Of a DNA stretch of 64,000 nucleotides, positions 16,072-24,693 are shown piece after piece. Position numbers and translations under genes: made by a program. The stretch comes from Rhodanobacter denitrificans (lineage in GTDB: Bacteria; Pseudomonadota; Gammaproteobacteria; Xanthomonadales; Rhodanobacteraceae). A model generated the notes under the pieces. The model worked only from the letters and a program-made list of their open reading frames with translations, did no database searches and had not been told where the DNA came from. The stretch is taken from NCBI GenBank assembly GCA_003241385.1, contig QFPO01000013.1, forward strand, positions 1 through 64,000. Reading direction: 5' to 3'. Each line of letters opens with the position of its first letter. Within the stretch, counting starts at the first letter, position 1.

Positions 16072-17946
16072 ATGACGATGAATGCTGTGCTCGAAGACCC
16101 GCCCGAGACGACCGGGCATCCGCTGGCCGGATCCGCGATGAGCGGTGCCGACATCGTCGTGCAGGTGCTCGCCGACGAAGGGGTCGAGGTCGTGTTCGGC
16201 TATTCCGGCGGCGCGATCCTGCCGGTCTACGACGCGGTCTTCCGCTACAACCGCGAGCATCCCAGGAGCGACGGCGGCGAGCCGCTGCCGCTGATCGTGC
16301 CGGCCAACGAGCAGGGCGCGGGCTTCATGGCGCAGGGCTATGCGCGCGCGTCGGGCCGCGTCGGCGTGGCCCTGGTCACGTCCGGCCCCGGCGCGACCAA
16401 TACGGTCACGCCGGTGCGCGACGCGATGGCCGACTCGATCCCGATCGTCGTGCTGTGCGGCCAGGTACCGACCGGCGCGATCGGCACCGACGCGTTCCAG
16501 GAGGCGCCGATCAGCAACATCATGGCGGCCTGCGCCAAGCACGTGTTCCTGGTCACCGACGCCGACCGGCTCGAGGCGACGCTGCGCACCGCGTTCGAGA
16601 TCGCGCGGACCGGCCGGCCCGGACCGGTCGTCGTCGACATCCCGAAGGACGTGCAGAACGCCGAACTCACGTTCCGCGGCGCCGGCACGCTGCCGCTGCC
16701 GGGCTATCGCGCGCGGCTGCGCGCGATCGACACCGCCACGCTCGACGCGGCGCGCTGCGCGGCATTCTTCGACGCGCTCGGCCGCGCGCGGCGGCCGCTG
16801 ATCTATGCCGGCGGCGGCGTGATCGCCGCCGACGCGGCCGGCGCGCTGCGCGACTTCGCACGCGCGTTCGCGATGCCGGTGACCACGACGCTGATGGGCC
16901 TGGGCGCGGTCGACACGACCGAGCCGCTGTCGCTGCAGATGCTCGGCATGCACGGCACCGCGTTCGCGAACTACGCGGTGGAGGACTGCGACTTCCTGAT
17001 CGCGGTCGGCGCGCGCTTCGACGACCGCGTCGCCGGCGTGCCGCAGGCGTTCGCCGGCAGCGCCCGCTTCATCGCGCATTTCGACGTGGATCCGGCCGAG
17101 ATCGACAAGGTCAAGCGCGCCGACTGGCATCACCTGGGCAACCTCGCGCGCGCGCTCGACACCTTGCGCATCTACGGTCTGCAGCACGGCTTCCGGCCGC
17201 GCGAGCAGGACCGGTACGCGCCGTGGCACGCGCATCTGGCCGCGCTCAAGCGCACCCATGCGATGAACTACGACCGCACCAGCGCGCTGATCCAGCCCTA
17301 TGCGGTGATCGAGGCGATCAACGCGATCACGGACGGCCGCGCGATCATCAGCACCGGCGTCGGCCAGCACCAGATGTGGGCGGCGCAGTACTTCGACTTC
17401 CGCGAACCGCGGCTGTGGCTGACGTCCGGCTCGATGGGCACGATGGGCTTCGGCCTGCCGGCGGCGATCGGCGCGCAGTTCGCGCGGCGCGACCTGCTGG
17501 TCATCGACATCGACGGCGACGCCAGCATCCGCATGAACCTGGGCGAGCTCGAGACCGTGACCACCTACGGGCTGCCGATCAAGGTCGTCGTGCTCAACAA
17601 CGCCGGTGACGGCATGGTCCGGCAGTGGCAGAAGCTGTTCTTCAAGGGCCGCTTCTCGGCGACCGACAAGAGTCTGCACAAGAAGGACTTCGTGCGCGCC
17701 GCGCAGGCCGACGGCTTCGAATGGGCGCGCCGGCTGGCCGACCCTGCCGAGCTGCCCGCCGTGATCGCCGAATTCGTCGCGTTCGACGGACCGGCGTTTC
17801 TCGAGGTCGTGATCGATCCGGACGCCGGCGTCTATCCGATGGTCGGGCCCGGCATGACCTACGCGCAGATGATCACCGGCGACTTCATCGCTTCGCGCCA
17901 GGCCCAACCGGCCGCGGTCGAGGCCGGCCCGTCGGAGATGTTCTGA
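16072..17946 (+). CDS. ilvB: Acetolactate synthase, large catalytic subunit
   Basis: ThDP-dependent enzyme that makes acetolactate or acetohydroxybutyrate, 624 residues. The catalytic Glu lies in VPANEQGAGFMAQGYARASG. The ThDP-binding motif is IDGDASIRMNLGELETV ending in VVLNN. An ALS-type GMVRQWQKLFFKGRFS segment follows. Two in-frame ATGs are possible (16072 and 16078). The GAGG site at 16065-16068 is spaced better for 16078, so the true start may be two codons later. The regulatory-subunit gene overlaps its stop. Confidence 0.95.
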   Translation: MTMNAVLEDPPETTGHPLAGSAMSGADIVVQVLADEGVEVVFGYSGGAILPVYDAVFRYNREHPRSDGGEPLPLIVPANEQGAGFMAQGYARASGRVGVALVTSGPGATNTVTPVRDAMADSIPIVVLCGQVPTGAIGTDAFQEAPISNIMAACAKHVFLVTDADRLEATLRTAFEIARTGRPGPVVVDIPKDVQNAELTFRGAGTLPLPGYRARLRAIDTATLDAARCAAFFDALGRARRPLIYAGGGVIAADAAGALRDFARAFAMPVTTTLMGLGAVDTTEPLSLQMLGMHGTAFANYAVEDCDFLIAVGARFDDRVAGVPQAFAGSARFIAHFDVDPAEIDKVKRADWHHLGNLARALDTLRIYGLQHGFRPREQDRYAPWHAHLAALKRTHAMNYDRTSALIQPYAVIEAINAITDGRAIISTGVGQHQMWAAQYFDFREPRLWLTSGSMGTMGFGLPAAIGAQFARRDLLVIDIDGDASIRMNLGELETVTTYGLPIKVVVLNNAGDGMVRQWQKLFFKGRFSATDKSLHKKDFVRAAQADGFEWARRLADPAELPAVIAEFVAFDGPAFLEVVIDPDAGVYPMVGPGMTYAQMITGDFIASRQAQPAAVEAGPSEMF

Positions 17947-18449
17947 TGCGCCGGATCATCGCCATCCTGCTGCAGAACGAGGCCGGCGCGCTGGTCCGCG
18001 TCGCCGGCCTGTTCTCGGCGCGCGGCTACAACATCGATTCGCTGACGGTGGCCGCGACGCACGATCCGGCGATCTCGCGGCTGACCCTGGTCACCAGCGG
18101 CGACGACGCGGTGATCGACCAGATCGTCAAGCAGTCGCGCAAGCTGATCGACGTGCTCGAGATCGCCGACCTCAGCCGCAGCGACCATCTCGAATCGGAA
18201 CTGCTGATCGTCAAGATCGGCCTGGCCGGCCTGGCCGCCGCGGAGTTCGACGCATGCATGCGGCGCCATCCGGCCGCGTGCGTCGTCGATCAAGGCGCGG
18301 CCAGCCGCGTCGTCCAGTTCAGCGGCACCGGCCGCGACGTCAACGCATTCTTCGCCGAGCTGTCGAACCTCGCGCCGGTGCTCGAACTGGCGCGCAGCGG
18401 TACGGCCGCGGTCGGCCGCGGCGACGCCGTGCTGACGCCGCGGACCTGA
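17946..18449 (+). CDS. ilvN: Acetolactate synthase, small regulatory subunit
   Basis: A 167-residue ACT-domain protein that binds valine and controls the large subunit. It opens with RRIIAILLQNEAGALVRVAGLFSARGYNIDSL, the standard ACT start, followed by a second domain (residues about 75-160). The length matches the IlvH/IlvN type of long small subunit rather than the short IlvM. Its ATG overlaps the ilvB TGA. It is the last gene of the operon; no clear terminator follows. Confidence 0.95.
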   Translation: MRRIIAILLQNEAGALVRVAGLFSARGYNIDSLTVAATHDPAISRLTLVTSGDDAVIDQIVKQSRKLIDVLEIADLSRSDHLESELLIVKIGLAGLAAAEFDACMRRHPAACVVDQGAASRVVQFSGTGRDVNAFFAELSNLAPVLELARSGTAAVGRGDAVLTPRT

Positions 18450-18660
18450 CGGCCGGGCGCGCCGCCGCCGAAATGTGACCGTGTCGCCGTTGCGGCCGCC
18501 GGCCCGTCGGCGCGCGGTTGCCGCCGTCATCGGCCGCTCGCATAATCGATCGCGCTTCGCCGTCCGGCCGGGCGACGCAGGGACGCACCGCCGCACGGCG
18601 CCGGATCGCATACGCGTCCACATCGATGCCGCGCCAGGCGGCCGCAGGGGAGAAACGAAG

Positions 18661-19902
18661 ATGGTCGATCCGACAGCGGATCCGGGTGCGCTCGACGACG
18701 CCGACCTCGGCGTGGTCGACGCGTTGCGCGAGCTCAAGCACGAGGTCGACCTGCTGCGTGGACGGCTGGCGGCCCTGGAGGGCATGCAGGCCAATCTCTC
18801 CGACGCGGTCTACCGCCGCGTGCACGAGGACTACGCGCGCCGCCTGGCGGATCTGGACACACGCATCGCGCCGTTGCGTGCGCAGGCGCGTCTGGCCTAT
18901 GCCGGACTGCGCGACCGCATCGAGGCGATCCAGCACGCCTACGCGTCGATCCAGCTCGACCGCCAGGAGGTCGAACTGCGCCACCAGCTCGGCGAGTACG
19001 ACGCGGCCACGCACGCCGAGCGCCTCGGCACGATCGATGCCGCGCTGCGCGAACGCAGCATCGCCCAGGACCGCGCCGAAGCGCTGCGCGCGCGCTTCCT
19101 CGACGTTTTCGAGAGCGAGGCCGACCTCGAAGCGGCGCCGCCGCCGGTCGCAGCCGCGCCGGTACCCGAGGTGCCGCGCGATGCGCCGGCGCGGGCGGCG
19201 CTGTCGCTGATCGAGGAGCCGGCGCTCGACGACGAGCTGGCCGCCCTCGCGCTCGATGCCTCGATGCTGGCGCAGATCCCCGAGCCGGTCGCCGCGAGCG
19301 TACCGGCCGAACCGGCACCGGTGCCGCGCGCGGACACCGCGCCGGCGCATATCGACGTAGCCGTGACGCAGATCCTGCAGGTGCTCGACATGCCGGATCT
19401 GCCGACCATTCCGCCGGCGCCGCCGGCTGCCACGCCGGCATCGGCCGCCCACGCGGCGCCTGCAGCTCCGTCACGTCCGGTCGAGGCGCGCCCCGGCCCC
19501 GCCGCCGCCGTTACGAGCATCGGCATCGCGACGCCGACGCCGCCGCCCGTACCGACCGGCGCAGGCGGGCCGCCGGCCGCCGCGGTGACGTCGGGCTCGA
19601 CGATGTTCCTGCGCACCGCGCGGCTGGTGCCGCAGAACGTCGAAGCCGGCCGCGCGGCGATCCCGCTACCGCCCAAGCCGGTCACGCTCGGCGGCGACGC
19701 CGCCAGCGACATCCGCGTCGGCGGCCCCGGCGTCGAGGCGCAGCATGCACGCATCGAGGCCAACAACCAGGGCTACGTGCTGACCGACCTGGACAGCAAG
19801 CACGGCACGCGCGTCAACGCCGAGCCGATCCGCGAGCGCCTGCTGCGCCACGAGGACGTGATCCAGATCGGCGCGGCCCGCTACGTGTTCCGCGAAGGCT
19901 GA
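18661..19902 (+). CDS. Coiled-coil protein with C-terminal FHA-like domain
   Basis: A 413-residue cytoplasmic protein in three parts. Residues 1-155 are helical and charged, probably coiled coil. About 155-330 is an Ala/Pro-rich linker. About 335-413 is an FHA fold (LGGDAASDIRV, QHARIE, LTDLDSKHGTRVN). Canonical FHA domains have Gly-Arg and Ser at the phosphothreonine pocket; here those positions read Gly-Gly and Glu/Ala, so phosphopeptide binding may be weak or lost. The ATG at 18661 has a GGGGAGAA ribosome-binding site. It stands alone, 211 nt after ilvN. Partners unknown; Ser/Thr kinases elsewhere in the window are candidates only. Confidence 0.82.
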   Translation: MVDPTADPGALDDADLGVVDALRELKHEVDLLRGRLAALEGMQANLSDAVYRRVHEDYARRLADLDTRIAPLRAQARLAYAGLRDRIEAIQHAYASIQLDRQEVELRHQLGEYDAATHAERLGTIDAALRERSIAQDRAEALRARFLDVFESEADLEAAPPPVAAAPVPEVPRDAPARAALSLIEEPALDDELAALALDASMLAQIPEPVAASVPAEPAPVPRADTAPAHIDVAVTQILQVLDMPDLPTIPPAPPAATPASAAHAAPAAPSRPVEARPGPAAAVTSIGIATPTPPPVPTGAGGPPAAAVTSGSTMFLRTARLVPQNVEAGRAAIPLPPKPVTLGGDAASDIRVGGPGVEAQHARIEANNQGYVLTDLDSKHGTRVNAEPIRERLLRHEDVIQIGAARYVFREG

Positions 19903-19911
19903 GCGAGCGCA

Positions 19912-19934
19912 GCGTCCGCGCGTTCGACGGACGC
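19912..19934. terminator. Possible hairpin after FHA gene
   Basis: GCGTCCG (19912-19918) pairs with CGGACGC (19928-19934) around a 9-nt loop, 9 nt after the FHA gene stop and between convergent genes. There is no T-run, so termination is only possible, not shown. Confidence 0.35.
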
Positions 19935-19986
19935 CCGCGACCGCTCGGCGCAGGCTCAGGGTACGGGCGAGCCCGCGATGGATCGC

Positions 19987-20208
19987 TCAGCGCCGCGGCG
20001 ATTCGTCCCCTTCAGCCGCGCGGTCCAGTGCCGCGGCGCGACGATCGGCCTGATCCTGCAGCGCGCGCGCCCTGGCGAGCGCTTCACGCTGCGCATCGAG
20101 TACGGTCGGCTTCGGCGCCTCGACCGGCGGTGGTGACGGCGACGGCGAGCACGCCACGATCGACAGGGCGAGGGCGAGGGCGGACCAGAGCAGGCGCAGG
20201 CGGTTCAT
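19987..20208 (-). CDS. Small lipoprotein, unknown
   Basis: A 73-residue secreted lipoprotein: hydrophobic segment LLWSALALALSIVAC with a good lipobox (IVAC, Cys20), then a Ser/Pro-rich spacer and a charged helix rich in Ala, Arg, Asp and Glu. No family recognised. The start at 20208 is fixed by the signal peptide. It is convergent with the FHA gene and divergent from the SDR gene at 20279. Real coding is supported by the intact lipobox. Confidence 0.6.
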   Translation of the reverse strand: MNRLRLLWSALALALSIVACSPSPSPPPVEAPKPTVLDAQREALARARALQDQADRRAAALDRAAEGDESPRR

Positions 20209-20278
20209 CGGTGCTCCGCGGCGACGGGATCGGCTACAGTCTGCGCGTGGACCCGAGGACCGACAAGCGGGTGGGACC

Positions 20279-21058
20279 GTGATCGATCCGGCGCGCTGGC
20301 GGCTGGACGGACAGGTCGCGCTGGTGACCGGCGCGAGCCGCGGTATCGGCCTGGCCTGCGTGCGCGAGCTGGCCGGCCTCGGCGCCGACGTGCTGCTGGT
20401 CGCGCGCGACGAGCCGTATCTGGAAGCGATCGTCGGCGAACTCGCCGAGGAATTCCCGGCACGCCGTCTGCTCGCGTTCGCGGCCGACATCGCCGATGCC
20501 GAGCAGCGCCTGGAAGTGTTCGACTGGATCGCCGATCTCGGCCTGCCGCCGTCGCTGCTCGTCAACAATGCCGGCGGCAATACCAGCCGCGCCGCGCTCG
20601 ACTACACGCTCGAGGAGGTGCGCGGCCTGGTCGAGACGAACCTGCTCGGCGCGTTCGAGATGTGCCGTCTGGCGCATCCGCATCTGGCCGAACACGGCGG
20701 CGCCGCGATCGTCAACGTCGGCTCGGTCTCCGGGCTGACCGCGGTGCGCACCGGCGCGCCGTACGGCATGACCAAGGCCGCCCTGCATCAGCTGACGCGC
20801 AATCTCGCCTGCGAATGGGCCGAGGACGGCATCCGCGTCAATGCGGTCGCACCGTGGTACATCCGCACGCGCCGCACCGAGGAGCCGCTGGCCGATCCGG
20901 ACTATCTGGAAGAAGTGCTCGAACGCACGCCGATGCGCCGTATCGGCGAGGTCGAGGAGGTCGCCGCCGCGGTCGCGTTCCTGTGCCTGCCGGCGGCCAG
21001 CTACGTCACCGGCGAGTGCATCGCCGTCGACGGCGGCTTCCTGCGTTACGGGTTCTGA
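20279..21058 (+). CDS. Short-chain dehydrogenase/reductase (tropinone-reductase-like)
   Basis: A 259-residue classical SDR. NAD(P)-binding motif TGASRGIGLACVRELAGLGA near residue 18, NNAGG, active-site Ser in NVGSVSGL, Tyr-x3-Lys in YGMTKAALHQL, and the C-terminal SYVTGECIAVDGGFLRYGF. Overall pattern is close to the tropinone-reductase-like subgroup, but the substrate is unknown. The start is GTG at 20279; the upstream ATG-less frame offers no better choice. Stands alone between a small lipoprotein gene and the SRPBCC gene. Confidence 0.88.
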   Translation: MIDPARWRLDGQVALVTGASRGIGLACVRELAGLGADVLLVARDEPYLEAIVGELAEEFPARRLLAFAADIADAEQRLEVFDWIADLGLPPSLLVNNAGGNTSRAALDYTLEEVRGLVETNLLGAFEMCRLAHPHLAEHGGAAIVNVGSVSGLTAVRTGAPYGMTKAALHQLTRNLACEWAEDGIRVNAVAPWYIRTRRTEEPLADPDYLEEVLERTPMRRIGEVEEVAAAVAFLCLPAASYVTGECIAVDGGFLRYGF

Positions 21059-21187
21059 CCACCGGTCGTTTGGCGACGCCGGGGTGACGCCGTGCGACCG
21101 CGCGATCGCATCCGCTCGACGATCGGCACCTGTACGAGCGACGCGATCGTCTGTGCCGGCGTGCACGCGACAGCCCGATCCGACGCA

Positions 21188-21745
21188 TCAGCGCGCATCG
21201 CGGGCGGCCGGCTCGGGCTCGGGCAGGCGTTCGCTGCGCGCCGTCTCTCCGAACGAGGCGGCCAGCGCCGTGAGATAGGCCTCCTGCGTCCGGTAGTGAC
21301 CGAACACGTAGCGTGAGAAGAAGCGGAACAGCGGCGAGGTCACCTCGCCGTCCTCGGTGATCCGCACGCGGCTGCCGCTGCCATCCGGCTCGATCGTGAT
21401 CGTCCAGCGTCCGCGGAAGCCAAGGTCGGTATCGGCGATGCGGGTGACGAACGAAAACGGCGGCTCGGCCCGCTCGATGCGGTAGCGGATCGTGCCGTTG
21501 CGGTCGGTCAGACGGAACCCGGCTTCGCCGTTCTCGGGAGGCAGCGGCTCGACCGCCGTGACGTCGGTACGCCATTGGCCGAACCGCGCGACGTCGCTGA
21601 CGCGCGCGTAGACCGCCTCCGGCGTCGCAGCGAGCAGCAGCTGCGAGCGCGCGCGATGCGCGGCCGGCAGGCGGCTGCCGATCCAGGATACGGCGAGTGC
21701 GGCCAGCATCAGCAATCCGATCGCGATCAGCGCCAGCTCGAGCAT
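21188..21745 (-). CDS. SRPBCC-family protein with N-terminal membrane anchor
   Basis: A 185-residue protein: one membrane segment (residues about 3-20, LELALIAIGLLMLAALAV), then a START/Bet v1-like polyketide-cyclase domain. Typical SRPBCC features are ATPEAVYARVSDVARFGQWRTDVTAVEPLP and WTITIEPDGSGSRVRITEDGEV. This fold binds hydrophobic ligands; no catalytic residue can be named. It has a GGGAGG ribosome-binding site and starts 2 nt after the marR stop, so the pair is an operon. Confidence 0.85.
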   Translation of the reverse strand: MLELALIAIGLLMLAALAVSWIGSRLPAAHRARSQLLLAATPEAVYARVSDVARFGQWRTDVTAVEPLPPENGEAGFRLTDRNGTIRYRIERAEPPFSFVTRIADTDLGFRGRWTITIEPDGSGSRVRITEDGEVTSPLFRFFSRYVFGHYRTQEAYLTALAASFGETARSERLPEPEPAARDAR

Positions 21746-21747
21746 GT

Positions 21748-22212
21748 TCACGCCTCCCGATGCGAGGTGACGCCGCCGAGCGCGCGTGCCGCCTGCGCGA
21801 GCAGGCCGAGGCCGGCGACCGCACAGCGGCGCTGCGCAGGCGGCAGCGCGTCCAGCAGGCGCTCGACGCGCCCCGCATCGAGCACCGAGCTGGCCGCCAT
21901 CGCCGCCTCGCCATGCGCGGTCAGGCCGATCCGGTGCACGCGGCGATCGGCCGGCTCGGTATCGCGCCGGATGTAGCCGAGCGCTTCGAGCTGGGCCAGC
22001 GCGGCCGACAGCGTCGACGGCCGCAACCCGAGGTGTCGCGCGAGCTCGGCCGCGCGCAGCGGCTCGTCGACCGACAGATGCGCCAGGATCGACGCGTCGC
22101 GCGCGCTGAGTGCAGCGCGGTCGCTGCGCGCGCGGCGATGCTCGGCATGGCAGACGAAATAGATCTGCGGATAGCCGCGCAGCACGGCCAGGACGTCGGC
22201 GTTCATGGCCAT
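21748..22212 (-). CDS. MarR-family transcriptional regulator
   Basis: A 154-residue winged-helix repressor. The wHTH lies at about residues 35-105: LSARDASILAHLS, LARHLGLRPSTLSAALAQLEALGYIRRDTEPADRRVHRIGLT, with the DRR wing motif of MarR proteins. Start ATG at 22212 (a second Met follows two codons later). A perfect 12-bp-arm inverted repeat lies 16 nt upstream of the start, a likely operator for autoregulation. It is cotranscribed with the SRPBCC gene and divergent from adaA-alkA. The inducing ligand is unknown. Confidence 0.92.
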   Translation of the reverse strand: MAMNADVLAVLRGYPQIYFVCHAEHRRARSDRAALSARDASILAHLSVDEPLRAAELARHLGLRPSTLSAALAQLEALGYIRRDTEPADRRVHRIGLTAHGEAAMAASSVLDAGRVERLLDALPPAQRRCAVAGLGLLAQAARALGGVTSHREA

Positions 22213-22227
22213 CGATTCTAGGCAGCG

Positions 22228-22255
22228 CCGATCGTTCGTCAAAACGAACGATCGG
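22228..22255. promoter_or_regulatory. Inverted repeat, likely MarR operator
   Basis: CCGATCGTTCGT (22228-22239) and ACGAACGATCGG (22244-22255) are exact reverse complements, separated by the tetranucleotide CAAA. MarR dimers usually bind palindromes of this size. The site is 16 nt upstream of the marR start and 120 nt upstream of the divergent adaA-alkA start, so it could affect both. Confidence 0.75.
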
Positions 22256-22374
22256 GCCGGCGTACCGGCTCGCCGCACATCTGCCGGGCGCGTCCCACGC
22301 AGCAGCCGCACGCACGTCCTTCGACAGCCGAAAACGGCCAGTCGGCCGCCCGGAAGCCTGATAGGGTGTCGCTC

Positions 22375-23841
22375 ATGTCCTGGACCGTTCCCGCCCCGAT
22401 GCCGAGTGCCGCCGCCTGCGAGCGTGCGCGGCTGACGCGCGACCGGCGCTTCGACGGCCTGTTCTTCACGGCCGTGACCTCGACCGGCATCTACTGCCGG
22501 CCGGTCTGTCCGGCGCCGGCACCGCGGCGCGAGAACGTGCGCTACTACCCGAGTGCCGCGGCGGCGGCGGCGGCCGGCTTCCGGCCGTGCCTGCGCTGCC
22601 GGCCCGAGGCGGCACCGGGCTCGCCGCTGCACCGCGCACGCAGCGAACTGGTCGCCGGTGCGCTGCGGCTGATCGAGCAGGGCGCACTCGACGCAGGCTC
22701 GCTGCCGCAGCTGGCGCGCCGCGTCGGCGTCGGCGAACGCCATCTGCGCCGCGTGTTCGCGGAAGAGATCGGCGCCAGTCCGCTCGAGGTCGCAGCGACG
22801 CGCCGCCTGCTGTTCGCCAAGCAGCTGGTCGGCGAGACCGCGCTGCCGATGACCGAGGTCGCGCAGGCGGCCGGCTACGCGAGCCTGCGCCGCTTCAATG
22901 CCGCGTTCAGCGCGGCCTACGGCAAGGCGCCGCGCGAGATCCGGCGCAGCCGCGAAGCGCTCGCGAACGGCGGCTGCGGCGAATGGACGCTGCGCCTGCC
23001 GTATCGCGCACCGTACGATTTCGCACAGCTCACCGCGTTCTATGCGCGGCGCGCGATTCCCGGCGTCGAGGCGGTCGACGAGACCGCGTACCGGCGCAGT
23101 TTCGTCGCCGACGGCGTGCCCGGCTGGTTCGCGGTCGAGCCGTTGCCCGGCGAGCACGCGCTCGCGCTGCGCGTGCATCATCCGCGCGGCGGCGTGCTCG
23201 GCTCGATCGCCGCACGCGTCAGGCGCATGTTCGACGTCGACGCCGATCCGCGCGCGATCGCTGCGGTGTTCCGGCGCAGCGACCTGCTCGCGCCGCTGAT
23301 CCGGCGCTGGCCGGGCCAGCGCCTGCCGGGTGCCTGGGACGGGTTCGAGCTCGCGGTCCGTGCCGTGCTCGGCCAGCAGGTCAGCGTGGCCGCCGCGCGC
23401 ACGCTGGCGGCCCGCGTCGCCACGCGGTACGGCACGCCGTACGCGGACGGTGCCGCAGCCGGCGTCGGTGCGCTGTTCCCGACGCCCGAACGCCTCGCCG
23501 ATGCGCCGCTGGAGGCGCTCGGCATCACGCGCGCCCGCGCGCAGACGATCCGCACGCTGGCGGCCGCCGTGCACGAGGGCCGCATCGCGTTCCGCGCGGA
23601 GCAGCCGCTGGCCGCATTCGAGCGCGACTGGGTCGCCCTGCCCGGCATCGGCGTCTGGACTGCGCACTACGTCGCGATGCGTGCGCTCGCGCAGCCCGAT
23701 GCATTCCCGGCGGCGGACCTGATCCTGCGCCGCGCGGCCGGTCAGGGACGGACGCTGACGACACGCGAACTCGAGACGCTCAGCGAAGCCTGGCGGCCGT
23801 GGCGCGCTTATGCGGTGATGCTGCTGTGGCGCGCGAGTTGA
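22375..23841 (+). CDS. AdaA-AlkA fusion: methylphosphotriester sensor and 3-methyladenine glycosylase
   Basis: A 488-residue three-domain protein. Residues 1-78 form an Ada zinc domain with Cys41, Cys45, Cys72 and Cys75; Cys41 is the expected acceptor of methyl groups from DNA phosphotriesters. Residues about 85-195 form an AraC-type HTH. Residues about 205-488 form an AlkA glycosylase with an HhH motif (LPGIGVWTAHYVAMRAL) and the catalytic Asp in FPAADL. It should sense methylation, activate transcription and excise alkylated bases. The ATG at 22375 with AGGG 8 nt upstream is preferred to GTG at 22366. ogt follows on the same strand. Confidence 0.94.
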   Translation: MSWTVPAPMPSAAACERARLTRDRRFDGLFFTAVTSTGIYCRPVCPAPAPRRENVRYYPSAAAAAAAGFRPCLRCRPEAAPGSPLHRARSELVAGALRLIEQGALDAGSLPQLARRVGVGERHLRRVFAEEIGASPLEVAATRRLLFAKQLVGETALPMTEVAQAAGYASLRRFNAAFSAAYGKAPREIRRSREALANGGCGEWTLRLPYRAPYDFAQLTAFYARRAIPGVEAVDETAYRRSFVADGVPGWFAVEPLPGEHALALRVHHPRGGVLGSIAARVRRMFDVDADPRAIAAVFRRSDLLAPLIRRWPGQRLPGAWDGFELAVRAVLGQQVSVAAARTLAARVATRYGTPYADGAAAGVGALFPTPERLADAPLEALGITRARAQTIRTLAAAVHEGRIAFRAEQPLAAFERDWVALPGIGVWTAHYVAMRALAQPDAFPAADLILRRAAGQGRTLTTRELETLSEAWRPWRAYAVMLLWRAS

Positions 23842-24057
23842 ACGCCGGCCGCGAACGGCGTGATTGGCCTGCGACGCGCGAAGTCCGCGCCTTCGCAGGC
23901 GACGGCGCGCTTCGACCGGACCCGCGCGGCGGATGCGCTGCGCGCGGCACGCAGCCGGACGGCGCCGTGCAGCACGAACGGCGAGCGAGCGATGCAAGGC
24001 TTCCAGCCGCAGCAGGACGGACACGGTCCTGTCCCGGCGCCTGACCAGGAACCCGCG

Positions 24058-24555
24058 ATGGACTACGAACGAATCGAAACCCCGATCGGCACGCTGCTGC
24101 TGGCCGGTGATGAGGCCGGCCTGCACTGCGTCGAGTTTCCGGGCGACCGGCAGGGACGGCGCATCGAGCCACACTGGCGGCGCGATCGGACGCATCTGGG
24201 CGAAGCGATCGCGCAGCTCGAAGCGTACTTCGCCGGCGAGCTGACCGCGTTCGATCTGCCGCTGGCCGCGCACGGCACCGAGTTCCGGCGCGGCGTCTGG
24301 AACATGCTGACCGGCATTCCGTACGGCACGACGATCAGCTACGGCGAACTCGCGCGGCGCCTCGGCAAGCCGTCGGCGAGCCGTGCGGTCGGCGCCGCGA
24401 ACGGCGCCAACCCGATTCCGATCATCGTGCCATGCCATCGCGTGATCGGCAGCAGTGGCGCGCTGACCGGCTTCGCCGGCGGCCTGCCGATCAAGCAGTG
24501 GCTGCTCGCGCACGAGCGCCGCCATGCACCGGCCGCGGCACTGACGCTGCAGTAG
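24058..24555 (+). CDS. ogt: O6-methylguanine-DNA methyltransferase
   Basis: A 165-residue suicide repair enzyme that moves the methyl group of O6-methylguanine to its own Cys126 (VPCHRVIGSSG). The HTH region ISYGELARRLGKPSASRAVGAANGANP precedes it. The ATG at 24058 has an AGGA site and gives the usual length. An alternative ATG at 23992 would add 22 residues with no homology. It lies 216 nt after the AdaA-AlkA gene and supplies the methyltransferase activity that Ada of E. coli carries in its own C-terminal half. Confidence 0.94.
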   Translation: MDYERIETPIGTLLLAGDEAGLHCVEFPGDRQGRRIEPHWRRDRTHLGEAIAQLEAYFAGELTAFDLPLAAHGTEFRRGVWNMLTGIPYGTTISYGELARRLGKPSASRAVGAANGANPIPIIVPCHRVIGSSGALTGFAGGLPIKQWLLAHERRHAPAAALTLQ

Positions 24556-24646
24556 CCGCCTCGGCGCCGAGTGCGGCCGCCGTGCCTGGGCGCCTGCAGA
24601 CGGCCGCTGTCGCGGACGGCCCGGGCGCATCCCGCACCGGGCGCAA

Positions 24647-24686
24647 CGACGAACGGCCCGGCTGCAGGAGCGCGGACCGTTCGTCG
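24647..24686. terminator. Inverted repeat between convergent ogt and SDR genes
   Basis: CGACGAACGG (24647-24656) and CCGTTCGTCG (24677-24686) form a perfect 10-bp stem with a 20-nt GC-rich loop. It lies 91 nt after ogt and 7 nt after the SDR stop on the other strand, so it could serve both. No T-run. Confidence 0.5.
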
Positions 24687-24693
24687 CCCGATA

